Assembly: GCF_001812805.1 (NCBI RefSeq) | Contig: NZ_KV810494.1 | Location: forward strand, 91,706 to 155,705 | DNA: 64,000 nucleotides | Origin: Corynebacterium sp. HMSC078H07 | Lineage (GTDB): Bacteria > Actinomycetota > Actinomycetes > Mycobacteriales > Mycobacteriaceae | Direction of reading: 5' to 3' | Shown here: one piece after another, positions 48,322 to 56,399 of the stretch | Layout: the number at the start of each line of letters is the position of its first letter | Numbering within the stretch: position 1 is the stretch's first letter | The notes under the pieces: model-generated | The model's input: only the letters and a program-made list of their open reading frames with translations | Databases searched by the model: none | Told to the model about the DNA's origin: nothing | Program-made: the position numbers and the translations under genes

Positions 48322-48372
48322 GCAGCCTAGCGTAGACCTCCACACATATCCATGCGACTAGACTGGGAGCCT

Positions 48373-49191
48373 ATGCAGCACCGATTCTTCGAAGTAGATG
48401 TCTTTGCCACCGGTCCATTCAGCGGTAACCCGTTGGCCGTCGTTGCCGATGCTGATGGCTTAAGTACCGAAGAGATGCAGCGCATCGCGCACTGGACCAA
48501 CTTCTCAGAAACCACCTTCCTGTGCTCGCCCACCGATCCGGCTGCCGATTACCTTGTCAGGATCTTCACTCCCTACGAGGAATTCCCTTTTGCTGGTCAC
48601 CCGACGTTGGGCAGCGCACGCGTCGCGGCGGAGCTCTCCGGCAAGAGCGGAACCTTGGTACAAGAATGCGGAGTGGGCCTGGTGACTGTTCGCCAGGAAG
48701 AAGGCCGCTTTGCCTTCGCTACCCCACCTCTCCTGCGCGAGGGAAAGTTATCAGAAGAGGAACTAGCTGAAGCATTGTCGGCATTGGGAATCTCCACAGA
48801 CGAGGTGGTTGATTCCGGATGGGTCGACAACGGCCCTGGTTGGCGCCTTGTCCAACTCGGTTCCGCTGATGCCGTGCGCGCTCTTAACCCCACGCCGACC
48901 CCAGGCGTCAAGGTTGGTGTCGTGGGGCTTGACTCCAGCACCGATAACGCCGAGGGCCCAGCCTACGAGGTCCGCGCCATCACTGCACAATTCGAAGACC
49001 CCGTCACTGGTTCCTTCAACGGCGGTGCAGCGCAGTTCTTGCGCGCGAAGGACGCCGTTCCCGCGCAGTACACGGCGGCCCAAGGAAGCAAGGTCGGCCG
49101 CGATGGCCGCGTCTTCATTGAGGATGACGGCACGAGTATCTGGGTCGGTGGCGAAGCCCACGTGCGTGTGCGCGGAACACTGGAGTCCTAA
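48373..49191 (+). CDS. PhzF-family isomerase/epimerase
   Basis: 272 residues from ATG 48373 (MQHRFFEVDVFA). The PhzF fold is shown by DVFATGPFSGNPLAVV, the catalytic glutamate in NFSETTFL (near residue 47), and FAGHPTLGSA; the second half has EDPVTGSFNGGAAQFL. Family members isomerize or epimerize small carboxylates; the substrate here is unknown. selO starts one base after its stop. Confidence 0.88.
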   Translation: MQHRFFEVDVFATGPFSGNPLAVVADADGLSTEEMQRIAHWTNFSETTFLCSPTDPAADYLVRIFTPYEEFPFAGHPTLGSARVAAELSGKSGTLVQECGVGLVTVRQEEGRFAFATPPLLREGKLSEEELAEALSALGISTDEVVDSGWVDNGPGWRLVQLGSADAVRALNPTPTPGVKVGVVGLDSSTDNAEGPAYEVRAITAQFEDPVTGSFNGGAAQFLRAKDAVPAQYTAAQGSKVGRDGRVFIEDDGTSIWVGGEAHVRVRGTLES

Positions 49192-49192
49192 C

Positions 49193-50581
49193 ATGGCTGA
49201 CTCGACTCTCCCTTTTAAACTCCACCATGACTTCGCCGCCCACCTGCCCAGTATGGTTGCCGCTGCCCGCGGAGAAGAGCAGCCAGCGGCACGACTCATA
49301 GCCCTCAATGAGGAGCTCGCCGTCGACCTGGGCCTCGACCCTGACTGGCTGCGCAGTGAACAGGGCCTCGAGTTCCTTCTTGGGCACGGTCCCGACACTC
49401 CCCATGCCATGGCCTATGCTGGCTTCCAGTTTGGCCAGTACAACCCTTCCATGGGTGATGGCCGCGCGCTTCTTCTCGGCGAAATCAGCGGGCCCACCGC
49501 CCCGCAGAACCCAACCGGCCTCTGGGACCTCCATGCCAAAGGAACCGGCGTTACCCCTTATTCGCGCTACGGTTCCGACGGCCGCGGCACCCTGCGCTCC
49601 ATGTTGCGCGAGTACCTTTTCTCTGAAGCTATGCATGCGCTCGGTGTGCCAACGACGCGGTCATTAGCTGTCATTGCCACTGGGCGGCCCATCCAGCGCC
49701 AGACTGTTGAGGAAGCCGGCGTACTCGTACGTGTGGCATCGAGCCACATTCGCGTCGGCTCCTTCCATTTTGCTGCCCACTCACAGCAGCCAGGATTGCT
49801 GAGAAAGCTCGCGGATTACACAATTGAACGCCACTACCCCGGTGTGGATTATCGTGAACTCTTCACTCGCGTCATGGATGCGCAAGCAGCCACCGTGGCT
49901 AGTTGGATGCAGTTAGGCTTCATCCACGGTGTCATGAATACCGATAACACCACGCTATCTGGTGAAACTATCGACTATGGCCCCTGCGCCTTCGTCGAAA
50001 ACTATGACCTTAACGAGTGCTTTAGTTCCATTGATACGCAGGGCCGCTATCGTTTCGGCCGCCAGCCGGACATGGTGGGATGGAATTTGGCGCGTCTGGC
50101 GGAGTCACTGCTGCCGCTTGTCGACGCCTCCCCAGACACCGCCCTCACCTGGGCGCAGGAGGCTATCAACTCCTTTGGAGAGCGCTATGAACAGGCACGC
50201 TTTAAGGAGGTGTCACAACGGTTGCAGCTGCCGGAAGAGCTTTACGCCGACTACACCGCTGCACTCACAACCGCTGGCCCAGATCTCACGCGTGCTCACC
50301 GCGCACTCGTGACGGCCGCCGCTGGAGACCGCACAGAAGCATACGGACTCTTTGGGGACGAGGAGTTCGTCGATCGTTACTGCGCTAGCGCCCCCGATGT
50401 CGCAGCACTGGAAGGATCCGTTCCACGCGTGATTCCTCGCCCGCGATTCGTGGAAGAGGCACTCGCTGACCGAGCCGAGTTTGCTCGCTTCTACCACACC
50501 GCAACCCATCCCTACAACGCAGCACCTGAGTACGAAAAGCCTGGCGGTACCGAGGGCTACCTGACTTTCTGCGGCACGTAG
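49193..50581 (+). CDS. selO: Protein adenylyltransferase SelO (YdiU family)
   Basis: 462 residues from ATG 49193 (MADSTLPFKLHHDF). Pseudokinase that transfers AMP to proteins, linked to redox stress. Motifs: YAGFQFGQYNPSMGDGRALLLGE, LHAKGTGVTPYSRYGSDGRGTLRS, and the metal-binding HGVMNTDN with IDYGPCAFVENYD. Most bacterial SelO proteins have a C-terminal CxxC-like motif; this one ends in GYLTFCGT with a single Cys. Probably in one operon with the PhzF gene. Confidence 0.92.
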   Translation: MADSTLPFKLHHDFAAHLPSMVAAARGEEQPAARLIALNEELAVDLGLDPDWLRSEQGLEFLLGHGPDTPHAMAYAGFQFGQYNPSMGDGRALLLGEISGPTAPQNPTGLWDLHAKGTGVTPYSRYGSDGRGTLRSMLREYLFSEAMHALGVPTTRSLAVIATGRPIQRQTVEEAGVLVRVASSHIRVGSFHFAAHSQQPGLLRKLADYTIERHYPGVDYRELFTRVMDAQAATVASWMQLGFIHGVMNTDNTTLSGETIDYGPCAFVENYDLNECFSSIDTQGRYRFGRQPDMVGWNLARLAESLLPLVDASPDTALTWAQEAINSFGERYEQARFKEVSQRLQLPEELYADYTAALTTAGPDLTRAHRALVTAAAGDRTEAYGLFGDEEFVDRYCASAPDVAALEGSVPRVIPRPRFVEEALADRAEFARFYHTATHPYNAAPEYEKPGGTEGYLTFCGT

Positions 50582-50585
50582 AAAA

Positions 50586-50642
50586 GCACCGACGCCCCGA
50601 GGTCTCCGCAGGAAAGGGAACGGAGTCTCGGGGCGCCGGTGC
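50586..50642. terminator. Long hairpin terminator between selO and mqo
   Basis: Twenty paired bases: GCACCG (50586-50591), CGCCCCGAG (50593-50601) and CTCCG (50604-50608) pair with CGGAG (50621-50625), CTCGGGGCG (50627-50635) and CGGTGC (50637-50642). A 12-base loop and short mismatches break the stem. It lies 5 bases after the selO stop. Confidence 0.8.
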
Positions 50643-50828
50643 GTCTCTATCTCTCACTGCCACGCTCCCAGTCGGTTTCTCAGGCCGACTGCCCCGCGTG
50701 GTTGGGGTTCTCTCTATCTCTCGCATGCGCTCTCTCAAACGCACAACATAAGTATGGAGCTTGAGCCTTGAGGAAGCGTCCCATCGCACTGAACGCTTCC
50801 TGCGAGTTACTGAGAGTTGGCTGGATGC
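50643..50828. other. Structured selO-mqo spacer with two further hairpins and a repeated CTCTATCTCTC
   Basis: CCACGC...CAGTCGG (50670-50676) faces CCGACTG (50685-50691)...GCGTGG as a nested hairpin. AGGAAGCGT (50771-50779) pairs with ACGCTTCCT (50793-50801) just after the mqo stop and may be its terminator. CTCTATCTCTC occurs near 50646 and again near 50714. No gene is seen. Confidence 0.55.
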
Positions 50829-52331
50829 TTACTTCTGCTCAAGCTGCAGAGTCTTCTGGGTGTACTCCCACATCTCGTTGTAGAGCCTCTTATCCTTGGA
50901 GAGCTTGATGCCATAGGACGGGATCATTTCCTGAATCTTGTCGCCCCACTGGATCATGTGCTCACCGAAGCAACGCTCGAGCAGTTCCACCATCACGGCC
51001 GGCGTAATCGAGGCACCCGGGGATGCGCCGAGCAAACCAGCGATATTGCCCTCCGGGTTGTTGATAAGAGTAGTACCGAACTCGAGGGAGCCGAACTGCG
51101 GTGCACCGGCAGGCTTAATAACCTGAACGCGCTGACCGGCGATGACGGTCTCCCAATCGTTCGGATCGGCATTCGGGACATATTCCTTGAGGGTCTCGAC
51201 GCGCTTGTCAAAGTCCTTAAGGACCTCAGAGATCAGGTACTTCGTCAGACCGAACTCCTGGGCAGCAACACCGAGGTAGGAGGTCAGGTTGTCCGGACGG
51301 ATGGACTTGAAAAGGTCCAGGTAGGAGCCCTTCTTGAGGAACTTCGGGGACCAGCCGCCATACGGGCCAAACAGCAGACCCTTTTCGCCGTCGATAACAC
51401 GGGTGTCCAAGTGCGGCACAGACATCGGCGGAGCACCAACAGCAGCCTTGCCGTAAACCTTAGCGTTGTGCTGCTCCACCAACTCCGGGTTCTTGGAACG
51501 CAGCCACAGGCCAGACACTGGGAAACCAGCGAAGCCGGAGACCTCACGAACACCGGCCTTGCGCAGCAGATCCAAAGCGTAACCACCAGCGCCTACAAAG
51601 ACGAACTTGGCGTGGACGGCCTCGTAGTCACCGGTGTGCAGGTTCTTGGCGGTCACGCGCCACTTCGAGCCATCACGCTTGATGTCCACAACTTCGTGGC
51701 CGTAGCGGATCTCAGTACCAGCGGCCTTCGCTGCGGTGAAGAATTGCTTGGCCAGTGCGCCAAAGTTGACGTCGGTACCAGCATCAGTCCACGAAATAGC
51801 CACCTTTTGGGCATTGAAGTCACGGCCCTCAGACATGAGCGGCAGCATCTCCTGGAAGGTGGCGTCATCATCACTGAACTGCATGTTCGGGAACATGTGG
51901 TTGTCCTTGAGCGCATCGAAGCGGCGCTTGAGGTAATCCACCTGAATGGAGCCCTGCGCGAAGGACACATGCGGAACCTGGTTGATGAACGCACGTGGGT
52001 CGGTAAGGATGCCGTTATTGAGCTGGTGGGACCAGAACTGGCGAGAAATCTGGAACTTCTCGTTAATGTTCATAGCCTTGGAAACGTCAATGCGGCCGTT
52101 CTTCTCCGGGGTGTAGTTCAACTCGCACAGTGCAGAGTGACCGGTACCAGCATTGTTCCACGGGGAGGAAGACTCAAGCGCAGGACCATCGAGGCGCTCA
52201 AAAATCATCTGGGTCCAGCTCGGCTCAAGTTCACGGAGCATGGCACCAAGGGTGGCGCTCATAATACCCGCACCGATGAGGGCAACCTCAACCTCGTCTA
52301 CTACTTGTGCTGTCTTCTTGTCGGAGGACAC
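50829..52331 (-). CDS. mqo: Malate:quinone oxidoreductase
   Basis: 500 residues from a GTG at 52331 (VSSDKKTAQVVDEV). Membrane-associated FAD enzyme of the citric acid cycle that oxidizes malate and reduces menaquinone; the main malate oxidase of C. glutamicum. FAD-binding ALIGAGIMSATLGAML at residues 13-28, SSPWNNAGTGHSALCELNYTP, and the C-terminal LLGASPGASITPAVMVELLERCF are all typical. A 290-base upstream region is free of genes. Confidence 0.96.
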   Translation of the reverse strand: MSSDKKTAQVVDEVEVALIGAGIMSATLGAMLRELEPSWTQMIFERLDGPALESSSPWNNAGTGHSALCELNYTPEKNGRIDVSKAMNINEKFQISRQFWSHQLNNGILTDPRAFINQVPHVSFAQGSIQVDYLKRRFDALKDNHMFPNMQFSDDDATFQEMLPLMSEGRDFNAQKVAISWTDAGTDVNFGALAKQFFTAAKAAGTEIRYGHEVVDIKRDGSKWRVTAKNLHTGDYEAVHAKFVFVGAGGYALDLLRKAGVREVSGFAGFPVSGLWLRSKNPELVEQHNAKVYGKAAVGAPPMSVPHLDTRVIDGEKGLLFGPYGGWSPKFLKKGSYLDLFKSIRPDNLTSYLGVAAQEFGLTKYLISEVLKDFDKRVETLKEYVPNADPNDWETVIAGQRVQVIKPAGAPQFGSLEFGTTLINNPEGNIAGLLGASPGASITPAVMVELLERCFGEHMIQWGDKIQEMIPSYGIKLSKDKRLYNEMWEYTQKTLQLEQK

Positions 52332-52376
52332 TGTGCTTATTACCTCTTTGAGTTGATGTATTCGATGTGGTCAAGT

Positions 52377-52401
52377 GCCCTGTGCAGGAACTACACAGGG
52401 C
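52377..52401 (-). promoter_or_regulatory. Inverted repeat upstream of mqo
   Basis: GCCCTGTG (52377-52384) pairs with CACAGGGC (52394-52401), a perfect 8-bp inverted repeat with a 9-base spacer, 46 bases upstream of the mqo start. It could be an operator or a leader hairpin. The rest of the 52332-52621 region holds no gene. Confidence 0.35.
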
Positions 52402-52621
52402 GGGGTGAGAAAGCGCTCGACGATGCTAGAAACCAAGCTGGCACGCAGGTCCACACGTGGTAGACCCGTCAAGCATTACCTTCACCTTACGCCCCTTATG
52501 ATGAAATAGGCATTCCATAAGGAAGAAATGCCCGATCCGCTGCGAGTTACCCCTTTTGTGGTGCAAGCCATAAGCCTTCGCGGACACAGCCCACAGCACC
52601 AGGTTAGTTTCACACCCTATT

Positions 52622-53635
52622 ATGTGGGCCATGACTATTAATAATTGCGCATGGACCGACGACATTCTCGGCCCGGAATTCCAATCCACCCCACTTGAGC
52701 TTGGCGCCGACCCCGATGGTGAGGGGGACGTGCGCGCCACGCTGGTGCGCTACTGCCCCGGCGGCGAGGAATCTGCCGCTCACGATGATCGCCCCGCCAT
52801 CGTGTGGGTTCACGGCATGACGGATTACTTCTTCCATACCCACGTCGCGGAATACTTCTACGAGCTGGGTTATGCCTTTTATGCTGTGGATCTGCGCAAG
52901 TGCGGCCGCTCCCGGCAGGAGGGCCAAACCTGGCACTACATTAGTGACCTCCGGTATTACGATGCCGACCTGAACGCGGCGCTCGATGCCCTCCCCAACC
53001 CCTCCGTGGTCATCCTGGGCCACTCGACTGCAGGCACGATTGTCGCCTTGTGGCTCGACCGACTGCGCCGTACTGACTCCGCGCGGTTCGCACGTATTGC
53101 GGGCGTTATTCTCAATAGCCCTTGGTTGGCCATGATGGGAATTTCGGATACTGCCTACGAAGCTGCCAAGCACGTGGTTTACGCCGGCGCGAAAATTGCT
53201 CCGCGATTCGCCATTCCCGGCGACGACCTCACTGCGTATGGCGAATCGGTACATGCGAGCCACCATGGTGACTGGGACTATGACCTGACGCTGAAGCCCC
53301 TAGGCGGGCACGAGAAATACCTCGGCTGGCTGGCAGCCGTCTTCCGTGGCTTCGACGCTATTCACTCAGGCCACGTCAACATTGGCGTGCCGCTGCTGAC
53401 GATGACCTCTCATAGGTCGGAGTTGGGCAAGGAGTATTCGGAATCGTCGAATACGGCAGACACGGTCGTCGACAAGCGCCAGAGCCAGCGCTGGGCCAAG
53501 GAACTGAGCCCCCATTACTCCCTCCACGTGGTCCGCAACGGCCGTCACGACCTCTTCCTCTCCCAGCCCGAGCCGCTTGACGACGCCCTCTCCGCCTCCG
53601 CCGAGTGGCTGCGCACCGTCGTGCCAGCTGAGTAG
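52622..53635 (+). CDS. Alpha/beta hydrolase (serine aminopeptidase/lysophospholipase-like)
   Basis: 337 residues from ATG 52622 (MWAMTINN); a second ATG at 52631 is possible. Hydrolase_4-type fold with WVHGMTDYFFHTHVAEYFYELGYAFYAVDLRKCGRS, the nucleophile elbow ILGHSTAG (Ser in GHSTA), and the catalytic His in RNGRHDLFLS. Related to monoacylglycerol lipases; the natural substrate is not known. Followed after 24 bases by mtr. Confidence 0.88.
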   Translation: MWAMTINNCAWTDDILGPEFQSTPLELGADPDGEGDVRATLVRYCPGGEESAAHDDRPAIVWVHGMTDYFFHTHVAEYFYELGYAFYAVDLRKCGRSRQEGQTWHYISDLRYYDADLNAALDALPNPSVVILGHSTAGTIVALWLDRLRRTDSARFARIAGVILNSPWLAMMGISDTAYEAAKHVVYAGAKIAPRFAIPGDDLTAYGESVHASHHGDWDYDLTLKPLGGHEKYLGWLAAVFRGFDAIHSGHVNIGVPLLTMTSHRSELGKEYSESSNTADTVVDKRQSQRWAKELSPHYSLHVVRNGRHDLFLSQPEPLDDALSASAEWLRTVVPAE

Positions 53636-53659
53636 TGAGCGGTTGCCTAGAATGGCTCC

Positions 53660-55030
53660 ATGACTTCCGCACAACACTTCGACCTCGTCATCATCGGTAC
53701 CGGATCGGGAAATTCCATCCCTTCTCCAGAATTTGATGACAAGAGCATTGCCATCATCGAGAAGGGAACCTTCGGCGGCACCTGCCTCAATGTAGGCTGT
53801 ATTCCCACCAAAATGTACGTGTACGCTGCCGACGTGGCTCTTGCCGCACGTGACAGCGAGCGCCTCGGGGTCAGCGCGCATGTGGACTCCGTGGATTGGG
53901 ACGCTATTGTCTCCCGCGTCTTCCACAACCGCATCGACCAGATTGCCCAAGGCGGCGAGGCCTACCGTCGTGGCGAGGAGACCCCTAATATTACGGTCTT
54001 TGACCAACATGCCCGGTTTATTGGCCCGAAGACGCTGCGCTGCGGCGAGGACATTATTACTGGCGATCAGATTGTCATTGCTACCGGTTCGCGCCCAGTT
54101 CTCCCTGAGCCCTACGCCAGCGCCGATGTCCCCGTTCACACCAACGAGGACATTATGCGTTTGGAGAAGCAGCCGCAGAGCCTCATCGTTGTGGGCGGCG
54201 GATATATCGCCATGGAGTTTGCCCACGTCTTCGATGGCTTGGGCACCAAGGTCACCGTGATCAACCGTTCTGAAAAGCTCCTGCGCTTCCTAGATGAGGA
54301 TCTGAGCACGCGGTTCAATGACATCGCCCGTAAGCGTTTCGACGTCCACATCGGCACCGGCACCGCTCTCGAATCTACAGAGAACGGCGTGCAACTTACG
54401 CTTGATAACGGCACCGTTCTAGAGGCAGAGGCCATTCTCGTCGCCACCGGTCGAAAGCCCAATGGTGACCAGATGGATCTGTCTACCAGCGGTATCGATA
54501 TGCATGAGGATGGGCGCATTAAGGTCGATGACTTCGGCCGCACCACGTGCGACGGCGTGTGGGCACTAGGTGATGTTTCCTCGCCCTACATGCTCAAGCA
54601 CGTCGCTAATGCTGAACAGCGCGCAGTGCAGCACAACCTCCTTCACCCAGAGGACCTGCACTCCATGCCGCACGAGCACGTTCCCTCCGCCATCTTTACC
54701 CATCCGCAGATAGCCACGGTCGGCCTTACTGAGGCCCAGGCACGCGACGAGGGCTTTGACATCGCCGTCAAGGTCCAAAATTTCGGGGATGTCGCTTATG
54801 GCTGGGCCATGGAGGACTCCACGGGAGTCTGCAAGCTCGTGGCTGACCGGGCGACCGGAAAGCTTCTTGGCGCGCACCTCATGGGCCCGCAGGCCTCTAC
54901 GCTTATCCAGCAACTTATTACTGCAATGGCTTATGACATCGATCTGCGCAACTTTGCTCGCTCGCAGTATTGGATCCATCCGGCTCTACCAGAAGTCGTG
55001 GAAAATGCTGTTTTAGGTCTGGAATGGTAA
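53660..55030 (+). CDS. mtr: Mycothione reductase
   Basis: 456 residues. NADPH-dependent flavoenzyme that reduces mycothione back to mycothiol, the main thiol of actinobacteria. The redox-active disulfide lies in GTFGGTCLNVGCIPTKMYVYA (CxxxxC near residues 38-43). FAD motif IIGTGSGNSIPSPEF near residue 11, NADPH motif VVGGGYIAMEFAHVF, and the C-terminal catalytic His in YWIHPALPEVVENA. The N-terminal GTGSGN, with N in place of the usual third Gly, is characteristic of Mtr versus glutathione reductase. Confidence 0.95.
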   Translation: MTSAQHFDLVIIGTGSGNSIPSPEFDDKSIAIIEKGTFGGTCLNVGCIPTKMYVYAADVALAARDSERLGVSAHVDSVDWDAIVSRVFHNRIDQIAQGGEAYRRGEETPNITVFDQHARFIGPKTLRCGEDIITGDQIVIATGSRPVLPEPYASADVPVHTNEDIMRLEKQPQSLIVVGGGYIAMEFAHVFDGLGTKVTVINRSEKLLRFLDEDLSTRFNDIARKRFDVHIGTGTALESTENGVQLTLDNGTVLEAEAILVATGRKPNGDQMDLSTSGIDMHEDGRIKVDDFGRTTCDGVWALGDVSSPYMLKHVANAEQRAVQHNLLHPEDLHSMPHEHVPSAIFTHPQIATVGLTEAQARDEGFDIAVKVQNFGDVAYGWAMEDSTGVCKLVADRATGKLLGAHLMGPQASTLIQQLITAMAYDIDLRNFARSQYWIHPALPEVVENAVLGLEW

Positions 55031-55367
55031 TTAGATTCACGGATGTGACGCATTTCACTTTTTATGCAGCGCCGCCCAGTACAATTGACTAAACCGCACC
55101 GTACGACACTCTTTACACGGACAACATCTCACAGCTCGCATCCAGCTGCCTACTTATTTCGGGGGTAGTTGCCCCGCGAAGGAGTAGGAATATCACAACT
55201 GGCGTGCATTTTGAGTGGCCGTTGGCTACGTTTTATACAGACACCGGAACGAGTCGATGCTCTCACCGGCTCAGTGTGTTTTGGGGATACCAAACTAATC
55301 CCTATCCCAGTGAATCGAGGCTCCTCCGCTTGGAGGCCTTGCACGTACGACATTAAGGACATTTGAT
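55031..55367. other. Long leader region upstream of the exported-protein pair
   Basis: No credible gene; a 66-codon TTG frame at 55169-55366 is judged chance. It contains a candidate GlxR site, a TACAAT -10 box (55080-55085), and a hairpin CCTCC (55323-55327)/GGAGG (55332-55336) with a four-base loop near the start codon. If the TACAAT box is used, the leader is about 275 bases long. Confidence 0.5.
55044..55059 (+). promoter_or_regulatory. Candidate GlxR (CRP-like) site
   Basis: TGTGACGCATTTCACT matches the GlxR half-sites TGTGA-N6-TCACA at nine of ten positions. Its centre is about 40 bases upstream of the start point expected from the TACAAT box at 55080-55085, the classic place for CRP-type activation. 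Confidence 0.5.
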
Positions 55368-55784
55368 ATGCGTATCCGCAATGCAGCCCTCGCCGGCGCT
55401 ACCGCTCTCGCAGTTGCCTTCGGCGGCACCACCGTTGCTACCGCAGCCACCTTCGACGGCTCCAACACCACCGAAGCTATCAACGACGCTGAGTCTGGTC
55501 AGCCTTACGACAAGCCGGAGGGCTCCCTGTCTTCCAAGGTTGGTGGCTGGTTCAACATCGACGAGGACGACAACATCGGCACCGAGGCTGACGGCCGTGC
55601 CATCTTTGGTTCCTCCAAGTCTGAGCACTGCGATGAGGGCGAAGCTGGTGAGTGCACCACCATCGGCGACCAGCCGACTTGGGCCAAGACCTTCTACGGC
55701 GTTGGCGTTGCCAGCGCCGTCGCTTCCATCGCCGGCCTCATCGGCGTGGTCTACAACTTCTTCGTCCACGGCCCGTCCTTCTAA
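55368..55784 (+). CDS. Small exported protein with C-terminal hydrophobic segment (first of a pair)
   Basis: 138 residues with AAGGAC before the ATG. Signal peptide MRIRNAALAGATALAVAFGG ending about TVATA-ATF. The mature part is acidic (FNIDEDDNIGTEADG) with two cysteines (EHCDEGEAGECTT). A hydrophobic stretch VGVASAVASIAGLIGVVYNFF lies near the C-terminus and would anchor it. Codons are strongly biased to the optimal set (AAC, AAG, GGC, GTT), suggesting high expression. The QPTWAK motif before the hydrophobic stretch recurs in the next gene. Family unknown; a cell-envelope protein is likely. Confidence 0.7.
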   Translation: MRIRNAALAGATALAVAFGGTTVATAATFDGSNTTEAINDAESGQPYDKPEGSLSSKVGGWFNIDEDDNIGTEADGRAIFGSSKSEHCDEGEAGECTTIGDQPTWAKTFYGVGVASAVASIAGLIGVVYNFFVHGPSF

Positions 55785-55821
55785 GACGCCCCACTCACAC
55801 TTTCCGAAAGGCTTAAACTTC

Positions 55822-56226
55822 ATGCGTAACTTCCGCACCGCCGCTGTTGCTGCTGCAACCGCCGCTTCCGTTGCTTTCGCTGGCACCTCCGTTGCTTTCG
55901 CTGCTGACAACAACTCCGAGGAAACCTCCCTCTCCTCTGAGCTGTCCTCCGCAAACGAGAAGGTCAAGGAGGACGACAGCGACGCTACCCTGTCCTCCAA
56001 GTGGGGCGACGCTACCGGCGCTGACAAGAAGGTCGCCGGCGCCGACCTCCTCGGCGAGAACACCGCTGATGACACCACCAACCAGACCTGGGCTAAGGCT
56101 TGGCGCGAGGGCACCTACGCTGCTATCGGTACCGCTATTGCAGGCGCTCTCTTCGCTGCCTACAACTTCGCTGTGTACAACCACATCGTTCCGGCACACG
56201 TTCTGGATCCGTTCTTCCGCCGCTAA
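55822..56226 (+). CDS. Small exported protein with C-terminal hydrophobic segment (second of a pair)
   Basis: 134 residues from ATG 55822 with a GAAAGG site. Signal peptide MRNFRTAAVAAATAASVAFA ending about VAFA-ADN. Acidic, Ser/Lys/Asp-rich middle, no cysteines. NQTWAKAWREGTYAAIGTAI then AGALFAAYNFAVYN form the C-terminal anchor region, parallel to the TWAK...YNFFV region of the first protein, so the two genes look like diverged duplicates. Same optimal codon bias. 37 bases separate them, and a strong terminator follows, so they form a two-gene operon. Confidence 0.7.
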   Translation: MRNFRTAAVAAATAASVAFAGTSVAFAADNNSEETSLSSELSSANEKVKEDDSDATLSSKWGDATGADKKVAGADLLGENTADDTTNQTWAKAWREGTYAAIGTAIAGALFAAYNFAVYNHIVPAHVLDPFFRR

Positions 56227-56245
56227 TTCTTTAGCGCCGTAAAAA

Positions 56246-56274
56246 GCGCCCCACTCCATTCCGGAGCGGGGCGC
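56246..56274. terminator. Bidirectional terminator after the exported-protein pair
   Basis: GCGCCCC (56246-56252) pairs with GGGGCGC (56268-56274), continued by CTCC (56254-56257)/GGAG (56263-56266), and flanked by AAAAA and TTTT, which makes it work in both directions. Confidence 0.9.
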
Positions 56275-56297
56275 TTTTGCTCTTCAAGGCCCAAAGT

Positions 56298-56368
56298 AAG
56301 GGCCCTAACTTACGCAGATCTTGCACCCGCCGCCAAGATCTGGCGGATCAGCGTCAGTTAGGGCCCTT
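56298..56368. repeat. 71-bp element with 23-bp near-perfect terminal inverted repeats
   Basis: 56298-56320 and 56346-56368 are inverted copies differing at 2 of 23 positions (outer 13 bases AAGGGCCCTAACT are perfect). The 25-base centre contains CCGCC-AAGATCT-GGCGG. No target-site duplication is evident. It looks like a miniature inverted-repeat element, joined insertion-sequence ends, or a structured RNA element. Confidence 0.65.
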
Positions 56369-56399
56369 GGGCTACTTAGTTGGTGTGGTGTGCGACCAA

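Noticed and set aside
52380-52400. GlxR site upstream of mqo
   Set aside because: TGTG and CACA are separated by 9 bases, one more than the GlxR consensus allows; recorded instead as an unassigned inverted repeat.
55169-55366. 66-codon TTG frame ahead of the exported-protein pair
   Set aside because: No ribosome-binding site that fits, no known features, and it occupies the likely 5' leader. Kept only as part of the leader description.
55363-56226. A single 287-codon frame running through both exported-protein genes
   Set aside because: Its first half is out of frame with the first gene, which has a clear signal peptide, ribosome-binding site and stop. The open frame is a by-product of GC-rich optimal codons.
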